From contig UQAX01000025.1 in assembly GCA_900539145.1 (NCBI GenBank), positions 1 through 38,391 on the forward strand: DNA of 38,391 nucleotides, in the 5' to 3' direction. The first letter of the stretch is position 1, and each line of letters opens with the position of its first letter. Of the stretch, positions 23,811 to 31,468 are shown piece after piece. This DNA is from an uncultured Blautia sp. GTDB taxonomy: Bacteria; Bacillota; Clostridia; Lachnospirales; Lachnospiraceae. Under the pieces are notes generated by a model. That model searched no databases. It had not been told where the DNA came from and saw only the letters and a program-made list of their open reading frames with translations. Made by a program: the position numbers and the translations under genes.

Positions 23811-25058
23811 ATGAAAATCGAAGTTCCAAAGAAAGTACAGACAATTATCAGGACTTTGCAGGAACATGGATACGATGCTTATGCGGTAGGAGGCTGTGTT
23901 CGTGACAGCCTCCTTTTTCGTTCTCCTGCGGACTGGGATATTACCACCTCTGCAAAGCCTTTAGAAGTAAAAGAAATCTTTAAAAGAACGGTAGATACCG
24001 GACTTCAGCATGGAACAGTAACGGTCCTTATTGAAAAAGAAGGATTTGAAGTGACAACCTACCGCATTGACGGTGAATATGAAGATAGCCGTCATCCAAA
24101 GGAAGTTATCTTTACAGGTAATCTGGAAGAAGATTTAAAACGCAGGGATTTTACCATCAATGCAATGGCATATAATGACGCTGTCGGTCTGGTAGATGTG
24201 TTTGGCGGCAGACAGGATTTGCAGAATAAAATCGTGCGGTGTGTGGGAAATCCACAGGAGCGTTTTACAGAAGATGCCCTCCGCATTTTAAGAGCAGTTC
24301 GATTTTCCGCACAGCTTGGATTTTCCATTGAAGAAAAGACAAAAGAAGCGGCGAAAATCCTTGCGCCTACTTTGAAAAATATCAGCGCAGAGCGTATACA
24401 AACAGAGCTTTTAAAGCTTTTGGTATCAAAAAATCCTCATTATTTAAAAACTGCATGGGAGATGGGGATTACCAAAATCGTATTGCCTGAATTTGACGCA
24501 ATGATGGAAACGGATAAAGGAGAAAAGACTTTAAAGGCTTTTGCTCACACCAATGCAGATAAGGTGGAACGACTTGCGGTCCTTTTTGCCAACATGGAAA
24601 AAACACCGGAAAAAAGCAGGGATTTAGCCAAAAAGATTTTAAGAAGACTGCGTTTTGACAACGATACCATCAACAAAGTGTCCGAACTGGTTCTTTGGCA
24701 TACCTGTCCTTGGGAATGCACAAAAAAAGCAGTGCGAATTGTTTTAAGCCAGTGCACTCCATCTCTGTTTCCTGTACTGTTGCATATTCACAGAGCAGAG
24801 CTTTTGGCAGAGGAAAATCCCAATGAGGAGAAATTAGAGTTTTTGGAGAGAAGCAGACAGTTTTACGAAGAAATCATAGAAGATAATGAATGTATTTCCA
24901 TAAAAATGCTGGCGGTATCAGGAAAAGATTTTATTGAACGGGGAGTAGAACCGGGGAAAAAAATCGGAGAACTACTTTCTTCTTGTTTAACGCTGGTGTT
25001 GGAAAATCCTGAAAAAAATACCAGAGAATATTTGCTTTCACACTTTACGGACAACTGA
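23811..25058 (+). CDS. cca: CCA-adding tRNA nucleotidyltransferase
   Basis: The 415-residue protein has the class II nucleotidyltransferase head: VGGCVRD (26-32) and the catalytic DWD acid pair (41-43), then REDFTINAMA-like RRDFTINAMAYND and EDALRILRAVRF, the usual signatures of CCA-adding enzymes. It adds or repairs the 3' CCA of tRNAs. The C-terminal part is a helical tRNA-binding body. The start ATG at 23811 lies 2 bases after the proS stop, with no clear ribosome binding site of its own, so translation may be coupled to proS. A poly(A) polymerase role is less likely. Confidence 0.9.
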   Translation: MKIEVPKKVQTIIRTLQEHGYDAYAVGGCVRDSLLFRSPADWDITTSAKPLEVKEIFKRTVDTGLQHGTVTVLIEKEGFEVTTYRIDGEYEDSRHPKEVIFTGNLEEDLKRRDFTINAMAYNDAVGLVDVFGGRQDLQNKIVRCVGNPQERFTEDALRILRAVRFSAQLGFSIEEKTKEAAKILAPTLKNISAERIQTELLKLLVSKNPHYLKTAWEMGITKIVLPEFDAMMETDKGEKTLKAFAHTNADKVERLAVLFANMEKTPEKSRDLAKKILRRLRFDNDTINKVSELVLWHTCPWECTKKAVRIVLSQCTPSLFPVLLHIHRAELLAEENPNEEKLEFLERSRQFYEEIIEDNECISIKMLAVSGKDFIERGVEPGKKIGELLSSCLTLVLENPEKNTREYLLSHFTDN

Positions 25059-25134
25059 ATTTTGCTCACTTCTAAGCTTGGGTTTTTGTGCATACAATGA
25101 AAGGAAGATATGGTAATAAAAGGGGGAAAAGCCA

Positions 25135-26124
25135 TTGTATGACAAAGGTCTTAGTGTTTTAGAGCAGTATGGTTTAGAAGCAGCGGCTGTTTATCGTGGA
25201 AGGGGGGCATTGATCTGTGATACAAAGGAAGGTATGGTTCTGATAAGAGAGTTTTGTGGTACAAAGAAAAAGCTGGAATATCAGGCAGAGTTGCTTTCTT
25301 CCATCTCGCAATCCAGTGAAATTTTGGTTGATGAAATTTTAGTAAATCAGGAAGGCAGCTACATTTCTGTGGATAAGGAGAACGTTCCGTATATTGTGAA
25401 GCACTGGTATCAGGGAAGGGAATGTGACACCAGAAGTGAAAGCGATATTTATGCCGGTATATCGGCAATGGCAGCTTTACATAAAGTTATGCAAATGCCG
25501 ATACAGGAACATTACGTGAAAGAGCCGTTGAACAGAGAATTTCAGCGCCACAATGCCGAGCTTCGGAAAATTCGAAAATTTGTTTCTGTAAAAAGGAAAA
25601 AGAATGATTTTGAATTGCAGTTTCTGGACAGTATTCAAGGCTATTTAAAGCATGGAGAAGAAGCACTGAAAAGGTTGGAAAGTTCTAAATATGAGAGTTT
25701 AAGAGAACAGACCTTAGAAAACGGAACAGTTTGCCATGGGGATTATAATCAGCATAATGTATGGATGCTGGAACAGAAAATGGGAAAAGAAATTGCTGTT
25801 ACTAATTTTGACAGTTGGAATTATGATATGCAGACAGCTGATTTGTACCAATTCATGCGAAAAATTTTAGAAAAACATGACTGGGACTTTGAAATTGGGA
25901 AAAATATGCTGAATAAATATCAGGAAATCAAGCCACTATCAAAGGAAGAACTTCAAAATTTAAGTATTCGTTTTGCATATCCCGAGAAATATTGGAAACT
26001 GGCCAATTATTATTATACACATAATAAAGCATGGATATCCGAAAAAAATCTGGAAAAATTAGAAAAATTAACGGCACAGCATGAAAAATGGAGAACTTTT
26101 GCAGAAGTACTGTGCAGTGTTTGA
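25135..26124 (+). CDS. CotS-family spore coat protein (kinase-like fold)
   Basis: The 329-residue protein has the CotS/aminoglycoside-phosphotransferase-like fold: a small N-lobe with beta-strand hydrophobics (about 15-90), and the catalytic loop HGDYNQHN (201-208) followed by a DFD-like motif that here reads NFD (224-226). The first Asp of the metal motif is thus Asn, which may lower or abolish activity. CotS proteins are found in the inner coat of spores. TTG 25135 is chosen as start since AGGGGGAAAAG precedes it and an ATG nearby is in another frame. A sporulation-sigma promoter was not identified. Confidence 0.78.
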   Translation: MYDKGLSVLEQYGLEAAAVYRGRGALICDTKEGMVLIREFCGTKKKLEYQAELLSSISQSSEILVDEILVNQEGSYISVDKENVPYIVKHWYQGRECDTRSESDIYAGISAMAALHKVMQMPIQEHYVKEPLNREFQRHNAELRKIRKFVSVKRKKNDFELQFLDSIQGYLKHGEEALKRLESSKYESLREQTLENGTVCHGDYNQHNVWMLEQKMGKEIAVTNFDSWNYDMQTADLYQFMRKILEKHDWDFEIGKNMLNKYQEIKPLSKEELQNLSIRFAYPEKYWKLANYYYTHNKAWISEKNLEKLEKLTAQHEKWRTFAEVLCSV

Positions 26125-26181
26125 ACTTTTCAGACGGATAGTGTATAATACCACCTAACAACTGCATAGGGAGGTAAAGAA

Positions 26182-27918
26182 ATGGACTATAAAGAACTTT
26201 ATAAAGAATGGATGACAAGTCCATATTTTGATGAGAATACAAAAAAAGAATTAAAAGCGATTGAGCAAGATGAAAATGAAATGAAGGAGCGTTTTTATAA
26301 AGAATTAGAGTTTGGAACTGCGGGACTTAGAGGCATTATCGGTGCAGGTACAAACCGCATGAATATTTATACAGTAAGAAAGACAACACAGGGGCTTGCC
26401 AATTATATTGCGGCAGTAAACGGACAGGCTAAAGGCGTGGCTATTGCTTATGACTCTCGCCGCATGTCGCCGGAATTTGCAAAAGAAGCAGCCCTTTGTC
26501 TGGCTGCAAACGGGGTAAAAGCTTATATTTTTGAGACTTTAAGACCGACACCGGAATTATCTTTTGCAGTAAGAGAGCTGGGATGTATTGCAGGTATCAA
26601 TATTACTGCCAGCCACAATCCGCCGGAATACAACGGATATAAGGTATATTGGGAAGACGGCGCACAGATTACACCGCCTCATGACTCCGGTATTATGGCA
26701 GAAGTGCAGAAGGTTGTTCATTACAGTGAAGTAAAGACAATGGACGAAGAAGCTGCAAAGGCAGCAGGTCTTTTCGTTGTAATCGGAAAAGAAATTGACG
26801 ATGCTTATATGGAGGCATTAAAGAGTCAGGTTATTCATGCAGATGCCATCAAAGAAATGGCAAAAGAATTGAAAATTGTTTACAGCCCCCTTCACGGAAC
26901 AGGAAATATTCCTGCAAGACGTGTATTAAAAGAGCTGGGATTTGAAAATGTCTATGTGGTAAAAGAGCAGGAGCTTCCGGACGGGGAATTCCCCACAGTA
27001 AGCTATCCAAATCCTGAAGCAGATGAAGCATTTGAGTTGGGCTTAAAGCTGGCAAAAGAAGTGGATGCAGATTTGGTTCTGGCAACGGATCCCGATGCAG
27101 ACCGTCTTGGCGTGCGTGTAAAAGACAGCAAAACAGGGGAATATCATACCCTTACAGGAAATATGTCAGGATGTCTTTTGGAAGATTATGAATTAGGTCA
27201 GAAAAAAGAAGCTTTCGGAAAACTGCCGGAAGACGGAGCAGTGATTTCTACCATTGTTACAACTAATATGGCGGCAGCTATTGCAAAACACTACGGTGTG
27301 GAATTTATTGAAGTATTAACAGGATTTAAGTATATCGGACAGCAGATTTTAGGCTTTGAAACAAAAGGAAAAGGAAGTTATCTCTTTGGCTTTGAGGAAA
27401 GCTACGGTTGTCTGATTGGTACACACGCAAGAGATAAAGATGCCATTGTTGCAACCATGGCGCTTTGCGAAGCAGCGGCTTATTATAAGACAAAGGGCAT
27501 GACTCTTTGGGATGCAATGGTAGCAATGTATGAAAAATACGGATATTACAAGGATGATATCCAGTCGATTACTTTAAAGGGTATTGAAGGACTTGAGAAA
27601 ATTCAGACAATCCTTGAAAACTTGAGAAAAAATCCTCCGACACAAATCGGCACATATAAAGTTTTATCTGCAAGAGATTATAAGGCAGATACCATTGTAA
27701 ATATGGAGACGAAGGAAGTGGCAGCTACCGGACTTCCAAATTCCAATGTATTGTATTATGACTTAAATGACGATGCGTGGGTATGCGTAAGACCGTCCGG
27801 AACAGAGCCTAAGATTAAGATTTATTATGGTATCAAAGGCGCTTCTTTACAGGACGCAGAGGAGAAGTCCGCAGCCCTTGGAGCAGAAGTGAAAAAGCTC
27901 ATTGACGCAATGATGTAA
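26182..27918 (+). CDS. Alpha-D-phosphohexomutase (phosphoglucomutase/phosphomannomutase)
   Basis: The 578-residue enzyme shows the four loops of the phosphohexomutase family: catalytic serine S144 in TASHNPPEYNGYK, the metal loop TDPDADRLGV (about 300-310), the sugar-specificity loop FGFEESYGCLIG (about 405) and the phosphate-binding loop RPSGTEPKIK (about 533-542). It interconverts sugar 1- and 6-phosphates, linking glycolysis to cell wall sugar nucleotide synthesis; length fits PgcA-like enzymes. GGGAGG precedes the ATG. It stands alone between the CotS-like gene and hup. Confidence 0.92.
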   Translation: MDYKELYKEWMTSPYFDENTKKELKAIEQDENEMKERFYKELEFGTAGLRGIIGAGTNRMNIYTVRKTTQGLANYIAAVNGQAKGVAIAYDSRRMSPEFAKEAALCLAANGVKAYIFETLRPTPELSFAVRELGCIAGINITASHNPPEYNGYKVYWEDGAQITPPHDSGIMAEVQKVVHYSEVKTMDEEAAKAAGLFVVIGKEIDDAYMEALKSQVIHADAIKEMAKELKIVYSPLHGTGNIPARRVLKELGFENVYVVKEQELPDGEFPTVSYPNPEADEAFELGLKLAKEVDADLVLATDPDADRLGVRVKDSKTGEYHTLTGNMSGCLLEDYELGQKKEAFGKLPEDGAVISTIVTTNMAAAIAKHYGVEFIEVLTGFKYIGQQILGFETKGKGSYLFGFEESYGCLIGTHARDKDAIVATMALCEAAAYYKTKGMTLWDAMVAMYEKYGYYKDDIQSITLKGIEGLEKIQTILENLRKNPPTQIGTYKVLSARDYKADTIVNMETKEVAATGLPNSNVLYYDLNDDAWVCVRPSGTEPKIKIYYGIKGASLQDAEEKSAALGAEVKKLIDAMM

Positions 27919-27944
27919 AACCTCCGGAAATAAGGGCAATATGC

Positions 27945-27973
27945 TTGACAAACCCAAGGAAAAAAGGTATAAA
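27945..27973 (+). promoter_or_regulatory. Strong promoter of the HU gene
   Basis: TTGACA (27945-27950), a 17-base spacer and TATAAA (27968-27973) lie about 105 bases before the HU start. The leader includes a GCTTAG-AA-CTAAGC hairpin (28020-28033). A near-consensus promoter is expected for an abundant protein. Confidence 0.8.
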
Positions 27974-28078
27974 TATCAGTAGACCGCAAACGGCGGTATG
28001 CGTATAGAGTGCAGAGAACGCTTAGAACTAAGCAGAATTCTTTTTCTAAGTGCTAAATTTATTTAGGAGGAAATACTC

Positions 28079-28354
28079 ATGAACAGAACAGAATTAGTTG
28101 CTGCTATGGCAGAAAAAACACAGTTATCTAAAAAAGATGCAGATTTAGCTTTAAAAGCGTTTATTGATGTTGTATCCGAAGAAATGCAGAAAGGTGAAAA
28201 AGTTCAGTTAGTTGGATTTGGTACTTTCGAAGTTTCCGAAAGAGCAGCGAGAGAAGGAAGAAACCCACAGACAGGTGAAACAATGACAATCGCAGCATCT
28301 AAATCTCCAAAATTCAAAGCAGGAAAGGCTTTAAAAGATTTAGTAAATGCGTAA
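28079..28354 (+). CDS. hup: Histone-like DNA-binding protein HU
   Basis: The 91-residue protein has the HU/IHF fold: helical first half (MNRTELVAAMAEKTQLSKKD) and the DNA-binding beta arm with GRNPQTGETMTI and the proline near its tip, ending in KFKAGKALKDLVNA. HU bends DNA and compacts the nucleoid. TTAGGAGG precedes the ATG and a near-consensus promoter lies upstream. A strong terminator follows, so it is monocistronic. It marks the beginning of the conserved HU/rqcP to ftsH gene order. Confidence 0.96.
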   Translation: MNRTELVAAMAEKTQLSKKDADLALKAFIDVVSEEMQKGEKVQLVGFGTFEVSERAAREGRNPQTGETMTIAASKSPKFKAGKALKDLVNA

Positions 28355-28362
28355 GAGCATAG

Positions 28363-28394
28363 GAAGGGAGATGCCTTTGGTATCTCCTTTTTAT
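28363..28394 (+). terminator. Intrinsic terminator of the HU gene
   Basis: GGGAGATGCC pairs with GGTATCTCC around a TTT loop, directly followed by TTTTTATT. The position right after hup and the strong stem suit a monocistronic, highly expressed gene. Confidence 0.85.
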
Positions 28395-28525
28395 TATTAC
28401 ATAGGAAAATGCGTCCTATGAAACAAAAATGCTCCGCAAGGATGCACAGCTCGCGGAAATGAAATTATCACTTTGTGAACCGCTCGTGCGCGGAGATTGT
28501 GTTGTTACACAATCTTTTTATAATT
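28395..28525. repeat. Second hairpin-rich intergenic segment (before rqcP)
   Basis: Between the HU terminator and rqcP lie ATAGGA/TCCTAT, TCCGC/GCGGA and AGATTGTGT/ACACAATCT (9 bp, TGTT loop, near 28494-28515, then TTTTTATAAT). The last could be a terminator or leader. The style resembles the hairpin chain at 15522-15842 but the sequences are different. Confidence 0.5.
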
Positions 28526-28538
28526 ATAGGAGAAGACT

Positions 28539-28778
28539 ATGAGACTAGACAAATATTTAAAGGTGTCCAGACTGATTAAAAGAAGAACCGTAGCCAATGA
28601 GGCATGCGATGCAGGACGTGTTCTGATTAACGATAAGCCGGCGAAGGCTTCTGCTCAGGTAAAAGCCGGCGACATTCTGGAAATTCAGTTCGGAAGTAAA
28701 AATGTCCGTGTAGAGGTACTGGATGTGCAGGAGACAGTAAAAAAGGAAGCAGCCAGCGAACTTTTTAAGTATCTGTAA
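28539..28778 (+). CDS. rqcP: S4-domain ribosome quality control protein RqcP (YabO)
   Basis: The 79-residue protein is a lone S4 RNA-binding domain: MRLDKYLKVSRLIKRRTVAN, then CDAGRVLINDKPAKAS and VKAGDILEIQFG, the typical S4 pattern. Size, family and location between HU and yabP match YabO, now RqcP, which with RqcH drives C-terminal alanine-tail synthesis on stalled 50S subunits. ATAGGAGAAG precedes the ATG. It is the first of the cluster that continues with yabP, yabQ and divIC. Confidence 0.9.
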   Translation: MRLDKYLKVSRLIKRRTVANEACDAGRVLINDKPAKASAQVKAGDILEIQFGSKNVRVEVLDVQETVKKEAASELFKYL

Positions 28779-28798
28779 GGAAATGGAATAATTATTTT

Positions 28799-28840
28799 TA
28801 TCTCCCCATATAATCTTTCATAAAGAAGATATGTGGGGGA
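28799..28840 (+). promoter_or_regulatory. Hairpin that can cover the yabP ribosome binding site
   Basis: CTCCCCATAT (28802-28811) pairs with ATATGTGGGGGA (28829-28840) around a 17-base loop. The GGGGGA of the right arm is the best Shine-Dalgarno for the TTG start of yabP at 28849. The hairpin could restrain translation or end part of the rqcP transcript, although no T-run follows. Confidence 0.5.
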
Positions 28841-28848
28841 TTGTCATT

Positions 28849-29133
28849 TTGGAGGAAAAGCAGCATAAGGCAGTTCACAAGCTTCAGCTTACAGACCGCA
28901 GGAAAGGCAGTATTACAGGAGTAAAAGATGTGCAGTCCTTTGATGAAAAAGAAATAAGTCTTGTGACAGAGGCAGGAATTTTGCTTGTAAAAGGAGAAGA
29001 ACTCCATGTTACGAGACTGGATTTGGAAAAGCAGGAGGTAGATATAGGGGGCAAGGTGGACAGTCTGATTTACAGTCAGGGAACAACAAAAGCAAAGGGA
29101 GGAGAAGGCGTCTTAAAGAGGCTGTTTCAATAG
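28849..29133 (+). CDS. yabP: Sporulation protein YabP
   Basis: The 94-residue product matches YabP: MEEKQHKAVHKLQLTDRRKG (initiating from TTG), ITGVKDVQSFDEKEI and the LHVTRLDLEKQEVDIGGKVD strand pattern. YabP is a sporulation protein needed for spore assembly and is transcribed in the mother cell in B. subtilis. TTG 28849 fits the family's normal N-terminus better than the ATG at 28831, which lies inside a hairpin. The next gene follows 3 bases after the stop. Confidence 0.85.
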   Translation: MEEKQHKAVHKLQLTDRRKGSITGVKDVQSFDEKEISLVTEAGILLVKGEELHVTRLDLEKQEVDIGGKVDSLIYSQGTTKAKGGEGVLKRLFQ

Positions 29134-29136
29134 CTT

Positions 29137-29604
29137 ATGAGCGAGTATATGTATCAGGAGCTCCTCTTTTTTTGCCGCACTTTTCTGGCAGGCGTGTTTT
29201 TAGCTGTGTGTTATGATGTGCTTCGTATCATCAGAAAAATTATCGTACATACTTCTTTCTGGATAGGCATAGAGGACATTTTTTATTGGTGTTTTACAGG
29301 TATTTTCTTGTTTTTTGTCATTTACACGGAAAATGACGGTGTTATCCGAAGCTATGCTCTTTTGGCAATAGGAACAGGCGCTTTGGTTTATCATGCAGGT
29401 CCGGGTAAAGTGCTTCTTAATCTGTCTGTGCGGTTGATTGAAAAAGTTTTGACGCCTATAAGAAAGTGGAGAAAAAGGTTGAAATTTCAATGGAATAGAG
29501 TTAAACTTTTTGTAGGTAAACAGAAAATTGTAAGGGATAGTAGAGAGTGTAAAAATGAAGAGAAGAAAAAAAAGAAATCTTCAAAACAGGATTGCGATGC
29601 TTAG
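29137..29604 (+). CDS. yabQ: Sporulation membrane protein YabQ
   Basis: The 155-residue protein has several hydrophobic helices (about residues 8-28, 40-60, 65-85) and a long basic C-terminal tail. The segment FLAGVFLAVCYDVLRIIRKI is typical of YabQ, a mother-cell membrane protein required for spore cortex formation. It overlaps the following divIC gene by 50 bases. The lysine-rich tail is longer and more charged than the helices need and is probably cytosolic. Confidence 0.85.
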   Translation: MSEYMYQELLFFCRTFLAGVFLAVCYDVLRIIRKIIVHTSFWIGIEDIFYWCFTGIFLFFVIYTENDGVIRSYALLAIGTGALVYHAGPGKVLLNLSVRLIEKVLTPIRKWRKRLKFQWNRVKLFVGKQKIVRDSRECKNEEKKKKKSSKQDCDA

Positions 29605-29854
29605 TATTACCTTTGTAGTGGCAATTTTATTTATTGCCATGATGACGCAAAGCATTTCTGTGGAGAAACAGCTTTCCCAGTACCAGCAGGAATTGGAGGA
29701 GCTGGATAACAAAATGACAGAAGAAACAGAGCGCACAAAAGAAATTGACGATATGAAAGAATATATGGAAACAGACGAATATGCAGAGGAGGTAGCAAGA
29801 GATAAGCTGGGACTTGTAAAAGATAATGAAATCGTCTTTAAGGAACAGGAATAA
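29555..29854 (+). CDS. divIC: Septum formation initiator, DivIC/FtsB family
   Basis: The 99-residue protein has a short basic cytosolic start, one membrane helix (about 13-33) and an extracellular coiled coil (about 36-70) ending in YAEEVARDKLGLVKDNEIVF, the closing pattern of DivIC/FtsB. It bridges FtsL and DivIB in the divisome. The position after yabQ and before spoIIE is the canonical one. Its start lies 50 bases inside yabQ, implying translational coupling. Confidence 0.87.
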   Translation: MKRRKKRNLQNRIAMLSITFVVAILFIAMMTQSISVEKQLSQYQQELEELDNKMTEETERTKEIDDMKEYMETDEYAEEVARDKLGLVKDNEIVFKEQE

Positions 29855-29866
29855 ACTGCAAATTTT

Positions 29867-29931
29867 GTCTGAAAGTTTTTTGTTTTTGGGTACTGTTTTT
29901 GACAAAGTTTAAAGAAAAAAGCATCTATAAT
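29867..29931 (+). promoter_or_regulatory. spoIIE promoter with 21-base spacer and Spo0A-box-like sites
   Basis: TTGACA (29899-29904) and TATAAT (29926-29931) are both perfect but lie 21 bases apart, far from the optimal 17. The reverse strand across the -35 reads TTTGTCAAA, close to the 0A box TGTCGAA; a second TGTCTGAA lies near 29867-29875. In B. subtilis the sigma-A promoter of spoIIE has a 21-base spacer and is activated by Spo0A-P, so the same control is expected here. Confidence 0.75.
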
Positions 29932-29971
29932 ACTCTTTTGATAGCGGTTGCTTATTCAGGGAGGGAAGAAG

Positions 29972-31459
29972 ATGCAGGAATGGATGATTGCCATGCTCGT
30001 AATCAGCGTACTGCTTATATTACGTGACATGGCAAAAACTATTTTTTCAGAGATGAAAAAAAGTGCGGCAACTTTGGCTTACGAACAGCACCCACAAAAA
30101 GAAAAAATGCAGCGCTACGCAGAATCCTTTCAGAAACTGGCAAACAGTTTTTACGGCATGCCTTACAGGAAGGATTATCTTTCCAGCACGGAGATTGACG
30201 AGATGATACAGGAAGTACAGGAAGGGCTGTGCAAAAGATGTCATTTTAATCAGGTGTGTTGGAAACAGAATTCCGTTCAGTCCTATCAGAGGATTTACAG
30301 CCTTCTGCGCATCATGGAGGAAGATGACGAGGAAAAATTCAGAAAGGCAAAAGCTGATTTGACAGGGGTTTGCATAAGTCAGGGAAAGCTGGTGCAGGAA
30401 TTACAAAAGATGATGGACAGAGAACGACAGAATTTGATATGGAATAATAAGCTTCTGGAAAATCGGGTGGCAGTAGCGGAGCAGCTGGGGGAGATGGCGG
30501 AGCTCATGAAGGTACTGTCACGGGATTTGTTCGACATGGTAGAGGCAGACGTTCAATTCCGTGAGGAATTTGCCAGAAGGCTGAAAAAACGACACATACA
30601 GGTTCGGAATGTATGGTATTTAGAGCAGCCGGACGGAAAGCTTCGGTATTATGCAGAGCTTCGGACAAAAGGGAAAGGCTGTGTGCCGGCAGGGGAAGCG
30701 GCAGCGGTTCTTTCCAAAATGTGCCAAACCCGTATGACGCCTAAGGAGTCGGGGAAAACATTGATTAACAGGGAATTCTCTGTTTTGGGGTTTGCAGAAG
30801 AGGTGAACTTTAAAATGCTTTACGGAGCAGTGAAAATCACCAAGGATAAGGAAACGATTTCAGGGGATAATTATACCTGTGCCACAGAGGATAACGGACA
30901 GTTTTTTATGTGTCTTTCAGACGGCATGGGCTCAGGTCTGGAGGCATGTCAGGAAAGCGAGAGTATTGTAGATACCTTAGAGCAGCTGGTGGAGGCCGGA
31001 TTTTCAGGGGAAACAGCAGCCAGAATGGTCAACTCTGTTTTAAATCTAAAGACGAAAAACGGACGGTTTTCTACTGTGGATATTTCTATGGTGGATTTGT
31101 ATTCGGGAATGTGCCATTTTTTAAAAGCCGGAGCAGCCACCACATTTATAAAGAGAGACCACTGGGTAGAAGCGATTTCATCCACCAGCCTTGCACTTGG
31201 ATTGGTGCAGCAGGCTGACTTTGAGTCTTCTACCAAAAAGCTTTATGAAGGGGATTTTCTGATTATGGTCACAGACGGCGTGCTGGATGCTTTGCCGGAG
31301 GGACAAGCGGAAGAAATTATGAAAGAGATTATTTTACAGACCAATGCCAGTGCAGCACAGGAGTTGGGACGGGGGATTTTGGAAAGAGTGCTTACATACA
31401 GCGGCTATTGTGCAACGGACGATATGACTGTGCTGGCAGCGGGATTATGGAGGAATTAA
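29972..31459 (+). CDS. spoIIE: Stage II sporulation protein E, short form with one membrane helix
   Basis: The 495-residue protein ends in a PPM/SpoIIE phosphatase domain (about 285-493) with GDNYT, LSDGMGSGLEA (D317) and MVTDGVLDALP, the metal-binding acidic residues of this fold, which dephosphorylates SpoIIAA to release sigma-F. A central region of about 200 residues precedes it, with a CKRCHFNQVCW cysteine cluster. B. subtilis SpoIIE (about 827 residues) starts with ten membrane helices, but here only one (about 3-22) is seen. Start at 29972 follows GGGAGGGAAGA; the TTG frame upstream is less likely. It has its own Spo0A-type promoter. Confidence 0.9.
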   Translation: MQEWMIAMLVISVLLILRDMAKTIFSEMKKSAATLAYEQHPQKEKMQRYAESFQKLANSFYGMPYRKDYLSSTEIDEMIQEVQEGLCKRCHFNQVCWKQNSVQSYQRIYSLLRIMEEDDEEKFRKAKADLTGVCISQGKLVQELQKMMDRERQNLIWNNKLLENRVAVAEQLGEMAELMKVLSRDLFDMVEADVQFREEFARRLKKRHIQVRNVWYLEQPDGKLRYYAELRTKGKGCVPAGEAAAVLSKMCQTRMTPKESGKTLINREFSVLGFAEEVNFKMLYGAVKITKDKETISGDNYTCATEDNGQFFMCLSDGMGSGLEACQESESIVDTLEQLVEAGFSGETAARMVNSVLNLKTKNGRFSTVDISMVDLYSGMCHFLKAGAATTFIKRDHWVEAISSTSLALGLVQQADFESSTKKLYEGDFLIMVTDGVLDALPEGQAEEIMKEIILQTNASAAQELGRGILERVLTYSGYCATDDMTVLAAGLWRN

Positions 31460-31468
31460 AGGACAACC

